DNA of 64,000 bases, taken from contig OY829327.1 in the NCBI GenBank assembly GCA_963691655.1, forward strand, positions 58,478,079 through 58,542,078. Reading direction: 5' to 3'. Positions 45,101 through 60,100 of the stretch are shown in pieces (within the stretch, counting starts at the first letter, position 1; each line of letters starts with the position of its first letter). The notes under the pieces are model-generated. The model did no database searches. It had not been told where the DNA came from and saw only the letters and a list, made by a program, of their open reading frames with translations. The stretch is from Toxonevra muliebris. Lineage: Eukaryota > Arthropoda > Insecta > Diptera > Pallopteridae. Position numbers and translations under genes: made by a program.

Positions 45101-48100
45101 TAAACATAAATAGAGGACAATCAGGCAAAACGCCAAAAAAAAAGAAAAGTGAATAAATTAGACTTAATTGGATGGAGTGGCACAACCTACCTAGAATAAA
45201 TCAGATATGGGCGATTTCCTCTAAAATTGTAGTGTACTATAATTTCATTACTACTAAAATAAATGTAGTGATAATGGAAAAAATTTACAGCAACCACTAT
45301 GATTAGTGGCAGTGGTAGTGGAATACTCTCCAGCAAAGTTATCAGATAGTGGTCCTTTTCTACTATCGCTTAATATTATTTTTTTCACTATCACTATATT
45401 TTTTGTAGTTTTGCAACGACCCGATACCAACAGTGAAATATTATGGGGCTTATGTAGAGAAGAGCGGAGAAGGGCAGTAGTCAGAGCTGTAAAAGAATGT
45501 AATAATTTCAAGTTTTAAGTCAAGTTTTAACTATCTCCATATATCCATTTTTTTATTTTGTTACATAATGTAATATCAAACAGTGTAGGGCACGAAAAAC
45601 TCAAATTTACGAAATGCTTTTCATAAAAGTCGAAGTGGAACTCCAAATCTGCCCAAAGTTTCAAACACCACGTAACTCAAACCTTCGTATGTTCAAAATG
45701 GTGGTCGCCGTAACCTAATGGATAGTGTGCTGGACTGCTACGTAGGGTGCCCAGGTTCAATGCTCTATACAGCCAAAAATCAAAAATACAAATCTTTCTA
45801 TACGGCACAATCTCTTGGCTGGCAATGACAAACCTCCAAGAATAAAAAAAAAGCATTTCACTTCGTCGTTTGAATTCGGCATAAAATTGTAGATTCCTTC
45901 CATTCGTGAATAAATATTACTGACACAATACGTAAAACTCGGTCTGATCCCTACATGGATTGTTACGCTATAAGAACAGCAGTAGCTGTTCAAAATAGTA
46001 AAGTTTTGAAGTAAAAATAACGATTTTTACCAACAAGCTACGCTGGCCCTAAACTCATCCTCTTTTGTAGCACTTTATATTTACGGAGTGTATCGTTAAA
46101 ATATTTATATATTATCGCTGTACTGTCAAATCAATTTGCCAAACATCCAGAATAATTTTTCATTTAACAAAGGTTTCTGACAGATAGTCAATACTCAAAT
46201 CTAATCAAGCAGCAACAGCGACAACACTGGCCACATTTTTAAAACAATAAACAACCAAGATACATATGTATGTATATACATATGCACAGGAACCAGTGGG
46301 TATATATTTATGTATGCACATAAATACGAACCAAAAATCGACCTACACTTTATTCATTTATATAGTAAGTGTATATAGCTCATGGAAGAAAAGGAAATGA
46401 GAGGACAAAATGGGAAAGTATTGCATGTTTATGTATGTACAATATGTCACATATTAGCCCAGATCAAAATTTGCACTTTATCACCAGAAGGTCACATGAC
46501 ATAAATTGCTTTTTAAAGTGAAATTCATAATTTTTTCTTCACATCACAGCCAACACTTTTATGCATAGATTACAATTTAGTTCGATGCGCTACATTTGGT
46601 AATATACTCCAAATGGAGTATGCTGAAAAATCGATTTTGATTTTTTTTTGGTTTTGACACGCTCAAAATTAGATGAGCTTGAGGCGTAAAGGCATAGACG
46701 TTTCTACCCTTATCGTCTTTTGAATATAATTATTATTTTAAGACTACCCAAATCTGATGATTTCCGCAACCTTTCTATAATTGTAACTAGTGAAAAATTC
46801 GTCATTTTGATGGAGAACTCTCCTTCTACATACATACTTCAGGAAGGCTGGTATATTTTTTTATTGAATTGAAATATTTCTTATATTAACTTCGACAAGG
46901 CCGACCCTAGCGGCATTTCAATGAATTTTTTTCCAATAAGAATTTATTTTTTATTTTTATTTTATTTTTTTTTTTTTTTGCTGAATAAGACAAATTATTA
47001 TGCTTATTGTGAAGGAACATAAATCATCGATAAACTTTAAGTTGTTGGCATACACTTGACAGTTTGCTAGTGTATTTTATTGTTGTCGTGGTAGTAGTAG
47101 GTAGTAGTGGAGGTAACAGTGGTAGTGCTGGTAGCTGTTTTATTGTTGTAGCTGTTCAAAAAAAAGGTCATTTGTCATAAAAGCGACATTATTAAACGAA
47201 TAGAAAATAAATACATACATGTGTACACATACATACATACATACCTATACATGAATTAATGAAATGTGTGGGAAGATTATGTGCATCACAGTTCAATAAC
47301 TGTGAGCAGATAGTTAACTTACGAGCTTTGTACCTATAATTCCAATAATAAAAAGAACTGGCAAACAGCAATTTCGAGTCAGAGTTGTGAATGCTTGAAT
47401 CTCAACAGCCTTTTGGTTATAAAGAAAGAAAACATTCACGTTGTTTCAAACCCATTTCTTTTGTGACCAGAATAATGCTATAATAAACTGAAAAATGAGG
47501 CAAACGCTAAAGTACTTGTAAAAACAGAGTTTCATTGAACAAAGGCCCTCGGTTTTGGAGAATTTTAAGTTTTTGGTTTTCCAAATTAAATATTTTATTG
47601 TTTTTAATATTATCGAAAAAAAGTTTATTTTGCACTTAAATTTGAAGTTATTAGAGACCCGAAAAGGATACTTCGTAATTTCGGAAAGATTTTAACCCCC
47701 TTTGTTGGCCACATATTTTAATTTTTTTCGAATCTATATTGAAACCCACTTCGTATGTACTTCCTTTCATCTTCAAATTTCCATACTGTTGTGGTTGTGT
47801 GTCGCATAGTGATCCGACAGCGGGTAAAAGTTTTTTCATATTTTTTTTACGCATAATGTTTCTTCATTAAAGATGCCAAAATTATAATTTTCAAAAACAA
47901 GCTGCACAATGAATTTGTCAATTTAAGCTCAAAAATTGTAAAATATAAGTCATTTTGTCAAGTCTTCTTTTTAGATATGAAATCGATATTCAAAATAAAA
48001 TCTTTGTATGAGTAAAAACTATGAAATACTTTAAGAAGATTTCCAAAATTAAAAAAAAAAATAATTGTCAACAATCTTAGAAGCTGTAACAAAGAGACAG

Positions 48101-51100
48101 CAGTTTCGGCCATTGAAAAGTTGGTTTAAAATGCCATAAAATGCGCACAAAGTCGCCAGCTGATTATGCAAAATGCCATTCATTTTTTTTGTGGGACCAT
48201 TATCTGAAGGGGCACAGGAATACAGAAATAAGGACAAGGCAAAAACAATTGCAAAAAAGGCGGAAAAAGGCACTAAAAAACACCAAAAAGGCAGCATAAA
48301 GCTGGAAAAAGGCACAAAAACTTTGGTAGTCAGTTACAACTTAAAATTCAAAAAGAATGCGTTTTAAAACGAACTCTTTCATCTATCCATATATAGAAAT
48401 TTATATTTTAAGTGCTTAGCACTTTTTTAACCCTTTCAGGACCGTAAGGAAACCAAAGGAGATAGTGCAAAGCCGAATCCGGATTCGTATTGTCTGACTC
48501 CAATTTCTTGATTTTTGATCCAAACACACATTTTGCGCCTCTGAAAGTCATGAGTGACGGATTTTTTACGAACTTTTTCTGTACATTTTTATTAGATACT
48601 TTTTTAAAAATAGACAAAATAACTCAGTATTAATTTTTCACTTAACCTTTTCTTGACCGTAAGGAAAATAGAACCGATAGAGAAAAACCGAGTTCAGATT
48701 CGCATTCTTCGATCCCCATTTCATTATAAAAAAGTTCGTTAACAGTTTCCAGAAGATCGAAGATTGAAAATTAACAAAAAAAAAACACAATTTTTTCACC
48801 TTGATCCGCTACAGTACCATTACCAAAAAAATTTTTGTAAATTTTTTAGTTGAAATTACGAAAAATCTCTCTAATTTTCCTAAATTTATAAAAATTGATT
48901 GGATATTTTTTAAAAAATCGCAAAAATTAATCTTGTGACTCCGGATTTCGGATCGGATTTTTAGAAGAACTTCATCATAGCAGTCTATAACATAATTTTT
49001 TCGTACTGTGGACTCATCGGAAACTTTCTTCTTTATGTATTTCTCAAAAGAGCAGTTGAATTTTGGAATGTAAAACCTTTTCAATGGTATTTTCTACGTC
49101 AGCATCATTTAGGCAGGGTGGCAGTAAATTCATTTGTTTTGACCCCCTTCTTTTTTTTAGAAGTACAAATTTAATAAAAATAAAAAAAATGTCGCAAAAT
49201 ATCGGCCATTAAAAGAATAAGAGATTAGAAAGGCACAATGGGTAGAAAGCCCCAAAAAAGGCTTTTATTACTTAGAAAACTAAAATAGTGAAAAGCCAAA
49301 AAAAAAAGGAAAAGGCAAAATAAAATTTATATATTTGGAATCAGAGGGTGTTGAATCGCGTATATATTTTATCGAGCGGTTATAAGTATTATCACGTATG
49401 CAACGCACAAGATTTTTATTTCTTTGGACCTATTTATCTCAAATTTAAGACCAAAACCATCGAAAAAGAATCTGAGCTCAGCAAAGAGGTCGAACCTGTG
49501 CTCTTCAGACCATAATACAAACATACCGGTTAATTGCAGCAATAATTTTCTTAAATCGTAATTCAAATTTATAAGGCATTTACAAGCCGCTGTTAATATA
49601 CACCCCGTGCCAATAAAAACTAATTACCCTATAACTATTAATAAATCCTAAAAAAAACCCAACTTTGTATTTTTTATTGTAAATGTAGACATTTCTATAT
49701 GTTTTCAGTTAATCTGAGACTAATGTTCAATCTGTGGAAGAATATACTACTTACAAGAAAAAATTTTCATATTAGGCCTATTTTATTAAGTTTTATCGAG
49801 AAAAACCAAAAAGGACCATCATAACATTTTTTCATTTTTAAATATTAAAATAGCAAAAAAGGAGTAAACAAATTTGTTTTCGAATCAAATTAATTGTTAA
49901 TGAAAGGAGGAGAAAAACTGCAAATGCAGTTAAGCAGTGATTCGTTTTTATTGGCACAGGGTGTAGTTTCAGATGCATTTTTTTTTTTTTAATTTCTTTA
50001 ATGTCCAAAATTTCTACAATATTACAAGATTATTTTCACAAAGATTCAGCAGGCTTTTATAACCTGTTGAAATTGCCATTTGTACATATATCAAGTGGGC
50101 GTGACTTGCCGATAGCTATTATTTTCATAATTATTCTTTTTTTAAACCAAAAAATAGTTCATGGCAAAATATGTTGGCCAAGGTCACCCACTCTTGAGTT
50201 CCAATAACCAATCACGCTCATTTCATCCTTCTTTACTACGAACTAAGAGTAGCTCATGCCCAAAACTGTTCTCAGATGATTCCTTATATTTTTCTCTGCA
50301 CTTTGTATAAAACCGTACTATTGTATGACGTAATCATTAGTATGCTAGACTGCTACGCATGGTGTTGGGGTTCAATAATCAGCCCGGTAAATTTTTTCAT
50401 TTTTTTCTAGTAAGGTTGTTATTAAATATTTTTGTAGTTTAGTTAGTGTAAGTACAGTGTTATCAAAAGTTTTTCTCAAGATTTTCTAATCCTTATGTTT
50501 CTCATATTAATTTTTCGAATCAGGAAAAAGTCAAAAATATAAATATACATAAATCTTTTTACATCACATTTCTTATTGGCTACCAATAAAAAAACATGCT
50601 AGTGCTCAAAATATTAAACATTGCCATGAAAAGAATTCCATGAAAATTAATGAATTGATAATTTATTCAGTCGAAGTTTTGTCGAAAAAATAAAATGATA
50701 AAATATTCTTTGTACTTTGATTTAAAGTTCATCATAAAGAAATTAGAACAAATTAAATTGCATTGAAATCCAATTTACTTTCGATCAACATTTTCGTACT
50801 CAAAGTCATTATAAATTTTAGCTTTAAGCGAGCACTTGTGCTATAAAGATTTCTTTGCGTACATGAATATACGTACATAATGACTGACGGACTCACTCTT
50901 TCACTAACTGATTTACGCTTACGAGGCCGATAAGCGCGGTGTCCAATATCTACATCTTGAAACATGAAATTTTTGCAACACATTTCTTCTATCCAATCGA
51001 CTCAGAAATCAGAAATTCTACACCTCACAGCAGAAAACGTCGTTTTAATAAATTGAAGCGACAGGTTTTACCATTTTCAAATAGGGATACAAGATTACAA

Positions 51101-54100
51101 TATAATTTACTGCATAATTTATCCACATATTACAAATAGTAATCGGTTAGTGGAATGGTACCTCTCGTACAATTAAAACTCAATACCTCTGTAACTAAAA
51201 TCGAACGCAAAAGAATTTGATTATGTCTGGGTTCCACACGCCATCCTCACGCAGACACTCATTCCAAATGAAATTTTAAAAGTCGGTACAACTAAAATTT
51301 AATTTAATCGATTTTCAAGATTTCTTCTGATTCAAAGTTTCAAAATTAACGATCGATAAGGAAGAACTTCAAAAAACTTCAATATTAGAATCGTGATAAA
51401 CAATAAGAAACTAAACATTTCATTCAAAAGTCTACCGCCTGCATCAGGTATTCTCAAACTAGTATAATGATACTGAATAGCCAGATGCTTTCACCATCAT
51501 AACCGTGACGGCGATATCAAAAATAAAGTTAATCGGATTTTACGCACCCGAGCTTACACCGAAACAATGCCAAAGCACAAGTCAAAAAGAAAAACAATGA
51601 GGCAACAAATTTAATAGCAGAAAAATATGCTACGAATTTTAGTAATGCGCACATTGGACCAATTATTCCAGCAGCAAAAACAACAATTGTGCCAGTAGTA
51701 GTAGAGGTAGTTAGTAGCAGGAAATCAGTGATAGTAACAATATAAATATCATTTGACAGCCGTCAAAAGAATAAAAAACAAAAGCAACAACATTATGGTC
51801 ATTGCACTGTGACGCCGTCACTGTCACGACAATGTGACGATGAATTTTTTTTTTCACTTTCGTTTTTCTTTGTGTTTTACAGAAGCAGTAGCAACATTCA
51901 ATCTTATCGGATTCTGTTGCCCAAAAACTGTGAGAGACTGTGGCATGAATGGCATGAATGAAAGCAAAAGCAAATTCCATTGAGAATTTATCTTTTGGCT
52001 TTAAGAAAAATTTCGTTTTCGAAAAAGTTAATGAAAAGGCAAAAGTTTTTCGTGTGTAAATGAAATAAAGTGATAAAGGAATTCATTGTTAAATTGTAGA
52101 AGAGGCAAGTAGATAAATACAAACAACAAGAAGTTATCAGTTAATTAATAGTTGCAAGTGTGTATGTGTTAGTGGAAAAAGTCAAACGCTTAAGATTTGA
52201 CGTGAACAAAGAAACAATTTTAAATGGAACATTGATATTAGTAGAAAATTATCTCTGAATTTCGTACTAAAGAAAAGAAATTAATTGACTTTAGTTAAAT
52301 TTAATTTTGTATTCATATTAAGAAAAACATAGAAATGTTTCTCTTTACATTTTCATATACAGGAAATTCTAAGAATTTCACAAAAATCATATCAAAATTT
52401 GATTAATTTAAAATTTTGTTTTTGAAATTTCTGATAATTCTGCGGATTTTTTGTTGCACTCATATTCGTGAGAAAATATTAAACACATATTTTCAGAAGA
52501 ATTAACCGCTTTAGCGATTTATATTGAAAAAAAAACTTTCATCTACTTTCATACATTACACTGTCTGACAGCAATTAATTTTTTTTTTTAATTCTTCCAA
52601 GCTTGTTATTTTTATATTTGTTAGACTATATTCATAAACTAACACTATGTGAACAATTTTTGGAAAATAACTAGTATGACCAAATCCTTGAACATTTATT
52701 AATTATATATTAACTAAAAGAAACAAAAAATATAATCAATTCCATTTAATTTTTTTTTTGTTTTTGGCACAAATATTTATTCGTAGTTTTTAAAGTCTCT
52801 GCATTTTTTTTCTTTATTTTTTACTCTACTTTTACTCTAGTATTGCAACTTTTCAACACAGAATTTATATACGTTTTTTCACATTTTACTTTGTTTATGA
52901 ACGTTCTACTCACCGAGATAAGTGGCGCAACGACATAACACCATAGACTTGTTCCTTCTGTATAATATTATCCATTAAAAGACTTCCATATCTCTCAAAG
53001 AACATTTCCCTTCTGGCACTGAAAATAATTGGCTTTGCAAAGCATAAAATAAATAATATCAATACATATATTTTTTCGAAAGCGAAAGAAAAAACATAAT
53101 ATTCAATTAAAATATTAACTTAAAATTGAATACACTTTCACCAGCAACCGCACTTTCTTGTTCACTCTCCCGCACCCTCCATTGTTCTTGGCAATATCAT
53201 GACTAGCTTTAGTGCTGTCAAAAGCATTTCTCTGCTGCCACAGTCAGAGTAAGTGACAACCGCAATATATGAATCTCTCTTCACGAGCACGTTTCTCAAC
53301 ACCAAACCACCCTCCCCCCCCCCCCCCCCCGCCATCTCTCTTTAGTGTTCTATTTATATCTCTCTTTCACTCCCTCTCTGACCCCTGCAGCATTTTGGTT
53401 TGCAACTTTCATTTTGCCAGTGCGCCAGTATGCAATTTTCTCACTTTTCACCGATTTTATCATTAAAGCTACTCTACTCTACTCTACTTTACCCGCAATG
53501 AAAATTCAAAAGGAATCCACTCCGCACTAGCTACACCCATGCAAAAAAATTGTTACATTGGTTAAATTTTTCCCTCCTATATTTTTTTTTTGGAATACTT
53601 GATGATCTAATTACAAGTCAAGCTCCTATTCCTATTTCAATTAAGCTACCGAAGTGGCTTAATTATTGTTTTCGTTTCAATATTTATTACAGCAATTATA
53701 TACCGTTTAGGAATCGAACCCGAAGCAGTCGGATTTCCAGTCTAGCACTCTACTACTAGGTCACCGAGGTCACTTATTGCTTATGTAACCAAAATGTGTT
53801 TCAAGCTCTCTTCCTTGTTCTATTAATTTGTTTTGTTTTCTCTTTGCAAGATATCAGAAAAGTTTATTGAAGATTTGTTGTAAAGTTTTTGCCAAGTTTT
53901 TTCGTCGGTTGTATTATATTACTTACTACTGTTTGTGAATATATGCCCATTTACCTTGTATGGCATCTCAATCATCGGTATATTCCGTAGTAAAATTTCC
54001 AAGCACGACACATTCTGAAAAACGTAATTACGACCATTTTCTATCAGCCTGTCGAGTAATGACAGAACTACGGATGCGCCACCATCTGGAGGATTCGGTT

Positions 54101-57100
54101 CGGCACCATATCTGTAAAACAAAAACAACAGAAAGATGAGTTCAACAATAGCATTTGTAGATGTTTGTAGTTGTTTGTATAGGCAACTTGTTGGCAAATG
54201 AAAATTTTTTGGTAGTATTATTATTGTCGCAGTAAAAATAATAAAATACCAGCAACAAAGAAAACAAGAACAGGTAGCGTAATGCATAGCATGAAAATGT
54301 ACAAGAGAAAATAATGAAAATATATTGCTTATATTCCCATTTCAATACGTTCACGAAACTGTAAATGAACTAGTATAAATGTACTAGTGTATGTAACTAG
54401 GCGTGTAGGTGTATGAGTGTGTATTTGGGCCAAGTTTAAATTGAAACTTTCTTCTTTTTTTTGTTGCTTATTATACATACTAATAAGCATGAGGAGTGCA
54501 CACATACACTAACACACTTATACACACTCTCACACATTAACACCACATAAATTTCTTTATATATTGTAAGTGGGTGTGTTAATGTTTTGCATCGTATGTA
54601 ATAGCGCTATATTTTGTTGCCAAAGTTAATGAAGTATAAAATGCTTTCGAATTATTGTATGTGTGTGCGTGTGTGTGTTGTGTGAGTAAATGAGTTTGCA
54701 CATGTGAAGCTTATAGTATTTGAATTGTTTGTATGTATTTTGTGTGTATTTAATTTGCCAAATTGACAGTTAATTTCACATATATTCAATGATAATGATA
54801 CTCCTCGCTTCACACATCAAGTGAACGATAAATTTACTAGTTCATATATGTACTTAAGTATACTATATTTATGTATGTGTATGTTTGCATGCGTATCTGT
54901 GTGCTGTGTATTGATTGGGTGTTCATGCGAATTAAAGGTGATTGATGTTTAAATGTTACATTTCTAACATAAAATTATTTAAATGCTCGAAATTCATAAT
55001 TTTTGGAGATTTGCACTGGGGAAGTACGAGTTCGTTTCCCGTCTTGGTCTTGTAATTTATTCTCATAACCTTCTTATATCCTCTCTCGATAGTGTATGAG
55101 AATTATAAGAAAATGTACCACCAAGTGATAACAAATTGCCGCACACCCATGTGGTATCACAATGGGCCGTTTAGATCTAGGTATGTCTCTAGATAGCCAC
55201 TCTAACCTAACCTAACCAACCATCACCTTGTCTTTATTTACGTTTAAAACTATTCAGAACTTTTGATGGTAAACATCAGGAGTCTAACACTTCTGGCTTT
55301 TGCTAGATTTGCTAAAATGTCGAAAAAGCATTGACCTACTTGCAAATGTGAGAACTTCCTCTTTTTGTCAACGTTGGGTGTATTACAAAATAATGTCTAT
55401 ATTTCCCCAAACGTTGTAAAAACTTATAAAACGCGTAGAAACATACATAAAATTTAGGTCGAATAAAAATTGTTATTTTTTAAAATTTTTTTTGTTGAAA
55501 ACACTATAAAAACTCATAAATCGTGTAGAAAACACAACAACACAAAAAAAAACATTTTTTCCACCTACAATTTTTTTTATGTAATGTAATTTTAAAAAAA
55601 ATTATAGATATCACAAAAGTTCGACCTGTCCCGAAAAAAATCATATTTGAGAACTCTGAAATTTTTTTCATGTTGTATAGTGTAATTATAAAAAAAACAT
55701 ACAAAAATTACTATGGAGTTTAATTTTTCATATTTGTTTGAAAATTTTAAAGGGTTGTATTTAATATTACCTCATATAGTATAATAGGTCGAACAGCCCT
55801 ACATACAACCAGCGTACATTGTCCCTCCTTTACCTATTTCTTTATTGCGTGCATGGAGAACGTAATTAAAGTTTCCCCCCCGCCCCCTCCCAGCAGGAGA
55901 GCCTCGTATCTAAAATAAAACCCAAGTATCTAGCTTTTTCTGTGATTAAGGTATTCTTAAACTAAAACACAATTTTAAAAATGTTATTCAATAAATGCTT
56001 GCTATTATTGAATTCTCTTCAAAAAGAAAGTATTAGCAACGAAAAGATTAATAAGAAATTGCACAATACATTACCATGTTAATTTAAATATAAAACTTAA
56101 AAAAAGACTTTATGACTAATAAATTTAGCATATAAACGATTCCATAAACCACACTTTAGTTTAATTCACAGAAGAAGCTTTCACTTCGCAATGTTTCATT
56201 CAATACAAAATTTGTGTCATTTCCAATTTTCGTTTTCAATTTAAACGAGTAAAAAACAATATGTATCAAATTTATGGCGCCTTAAAACCCACAAGGAAAT
56301 ACATAAAAATGTCATTTTCTCCTCCTTCCCTTCAACCATAACTGACACTTAAGCAAAGAAGAGCTATTTTTGCTGCCTTTGCCAAAACGCAAATATTGTA
56401 CACTTGTAAATTTATTAGCAATTTAGAAATAATGTGTATGTAAATTTGAATTTTGTTGCCTTTCACGTTTTCAAATGAGGAATCCATTTAACAATATACA
56501 TAACTACAATACTAGAGGTTACAATACATTAGCAGTACGCATGGGAAAAAGATACTGTCAAATGAATTTAATTATGGAATTGCTGAATAAACGCTTCTTT
56601 CGATCGCTCTTGGATATAAATTTGATGTAAAAGAAAACGAAATTTTGTACAAAATATAAAATTACATTTGGAACTACCAATTTTATATACATAGGTACAC
56701 ATACATACAAACACATATCTGTCTATGTATGAGCGAGTGTGAATACAAATAAATTTCAAAATTTATGCATCCTTCTTACTTGTCAACCAATTCAAAATGC
56801 AAAGCATACTTCTTGACTACTTATCTATGGCATAAAGAAAATGCACACAAATACCGCATGAATTATACCAGAGAAATAATTTAAGGATACACTTTAATTA
56901 CAACTAGACGACATTATTTTGTTGAACTGGTTCCGGTTCCTAAATCATAAAATCACTAGTTTCCAGTGTTATCAATTGCTCAGAAAGAAAATATATCCAC
57001 AATTACTAATTTCTTAAACATGTAAAAAACTTTGAATGATTGAAGCATTGCTTCACTCGTACGATTATTTAGAGCAGGAGATTGATTACCACTGCAATTC

Positions 57101-60100
57101 CGTACTGGGTTTCATAATTTGAAGTAAAACCATTCTATGCAATCAAAAAATATAGTAAAAATGCAATCAATCTTAGCATTAATGTTTTTATTGCATACAG
57201 ATAAACCAAATATTTTTAAGTTGCGGTCTTGTGGTGGCAGTAAATGCAGCAACAACTTTTTACTTTCGCCTGCTAAATCAAATAATGCAAATAAGTTTTC
57301 TACCATTCTTTGTCGGTTATTCTTGCCAATCTTTCTCCCTGCCCACTTTTTATTTTCACCTCCCCAATTTATCATTCTAAAATTCAACCGACATTGGCAG
57401 CAACTTTGCTGTTTGTTGCATGCTGCACACTCTCTTTCATTTATGTTTTTTTTTTTTTTGGACCATGAGACATTTTGGAGTCTTTTTGCTGTTTTACATG
57501 ACATGCAAAATTATTTTCGAACATTTTTAATATTTAATGGTGTTTCAGTATTTGAAGGATATTGTCCCCTCCCTCCTTCCTTGTTGTGCTCCTTCTTTCG
57601 CTCGTTGGTTTGTTTCTCTCTTTTTTATTCGTTTTTTTTTAATGTTATTGCGCACTGAAGCAAATTATTTTGATAACTTTGAAGTTCATATTATGATATT
57701 CTACTGCAGAATTTTGGCTTTTCTGAATTAAATTTTAAATGAAATTTTTTTTTTTAGAGTAAAGTAAAGTGAAAACATATAAATATTTTATTTGAGCTCA
57801 AAATGCATGCAATATTATTTTTCAACTAAATAAATATTACTTTCTACATGAGATTTTTAAGTCTTATGATGTTGCAATAATATTTACTTGTATTGCATTT
57901 TTGGAACCTATAAATTAAATATTATGATACCTATATTTTTAATTACCTTAATAGTATTAGTAATAGATCAGGCGCACTCGCCTGTAAGGCAACACGTAAA
58001 GGTGATGATCGTCCACATGATTCGATTGGAATATCAATAAATCTGCAAGAAATAACATGTGAAATATCAATTGAAATATTTTGCATAAATAAAATTTTGA
58101 AAGTATCTATTAGTTGAACAAGCCCTTTTTATTCCGAATCCCGAAGTTATCTACTCAGACTAATTCAATTCTTTTTTTTAATTGTCAAGTTAAGGAGAAT
58201 GTTTATTCAGCGTAATACCTTCTATCATAACTTCCATTATTCCGAATTGGACATAATTCACAATTAACCTGAGGAATGACAGTGAGGTCTAAAATATAAA
58301 ATTTATTTTCATTTCCTTTTTTCCCACTTGTTTGCACATCTGAAATGATTTTACCATCTGAAAATTGTTCAACATGGCGTATGCGCAACCTGAATTTTAT
58401 CAAACCTATATGAAACCTTATCACTACCTAATACAAAAAACAAAAAGATGAAAAAAATGAGAGAAACGTCACATGAGCTTATATCTTTAAAGTCTTGTAC
58501 ATACACATATATAAAATCTCATTGTTGTGTTGCTATTGTGTGCGTTGTAAAGGTAACAAACAAAGAGGAAACAATGTAATTTAGTATGGAAATGAAAATC
58601 CTAAAAAAAGAATGAAAGAAATTCATAAAATAGGAAAAAAACAACAACCTACCCTTGTTGCAAACAGGGATAAAAACAAACAGCAGCAACAACAACACTA
58701 GCAGCAGCATTGCCTGCAAATTCATTTGCGTTTTATTTGCTGGCGATAAAAAGAAAATACATGTCACTGTTACGCACTGCCAACACCAATACAAACATAT
58801 ACCCACACTTTTATACATACACATACAAATTTAGGCTATTGTTGTTCAAGATGTTGAAAAATTGCGTAAAAATTTAATTCTCGCAACATTTCTTTCTTCA
58901 TTGCGGATTTTTAGCATAACTCACTATTTAGAGAGGATTGCACGTAGGCATTTTGCTTGTGTGAGCTTCCGATGGCGTGTTTCCGGCTCTTCTGCATGTA
59001 AACACACGTGTATATAGGCACACATATGCATATCAAATTTATTATGTCAGTTTTTTCGACATAAATGCTTATTTATCTTATTTACGCTTTATTCTATTTA
59101 TGTATGTATAAGAATGTATTACACGCATTTTTAAGCTTAAACTGTTGGATATTACGTTACTTATATACAATATATGTACATGCATATGTATGTATGCATA
59201 TACCCACATATGAATGTGTCATCGTAAATATGTGCAAAAGAACTCATGCATATGCAAATACATATGTATATGTATGTATCTGTATTTTCGCTTCGCTTCT
59301 CTTCATCTCATATCTTTTCATACTTAATTTCAATGATTTCCGTGAATGCATTAAAGCCGTCGCCTTTTCCTTCACCCTTGCGCTAGCGACAATTAATTAA
59401 TTCAATTAAAATGTTTTTTGTTACTTTTATACGCTTTATTGCATATGATGTGCGAGTGTGTGTGTAACATATGAGTGTGTTGGTATGCGAGATCATTTGT
59501 ATATGTGCAAGTGTCAAAAGACAAAGAGAGCGAAGCAATACGATTAATTAAACTGAGATTATGCAAATTAGTATCAAAAAATTGAGATTAATTATTTTTA
59601 TAAATAACTTTCGTTTACATACAAATATATTTTCCACAATGATTGGATTTGAAACTTAAGAAAACTTGTGATGTTTTTTCTCATTTCGGGTGGAATTTTT
59701 CTTCACTCTTACAAAAACTAGTTTACACACACGCAGTGAAAATGTGCTCTACAATCCATTGGTTGATTGATTTTGTGTTACGAAAGTGCTATTGACCATT
59801 CACAGATTTTCTGGGATAGTAAAGTTAAGGGCTTCTTTTTCGGATTGCAATTTTCGTCCTTGCGTTGAGTTCTGAACGTTTAAGAATTGTTATACAATAG
59901 AAAACATTATCGATTCTTTGTAAATTTAAACTTATTTGAGAGGCAATAAAGCGCAAAATGTTTAACAATATTATTGGTAGATTATACATACTATAATTAT
60001 AATTTATTTTATGTCGTTAAGTACATGTATTTAAAAAAAATGCAACATTTTTATAATATTACTATTTACTTTTAAAAATTGAGTACAGAAAAAAACTTTT

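Noticed and set aside
53699..53775. tRNA gene on the minus strand
   Set aside because: Good B box but the ends do not pair into an acceptor stem; treated as a SINE head.
57137..57658. 173-codon open frame, longest in the window
   Set aside because: Phe/Leu/Cys-rich, a frame overlaps on the opposite strand, no splice or domain evidence; chance frame in pyrimidine-rich DNA.
59065..59400. 111-codon open frame
   Set aside because: Driven by ATGT/TATG microsatellite translated as Tyr/Val/Cys/His repeats.
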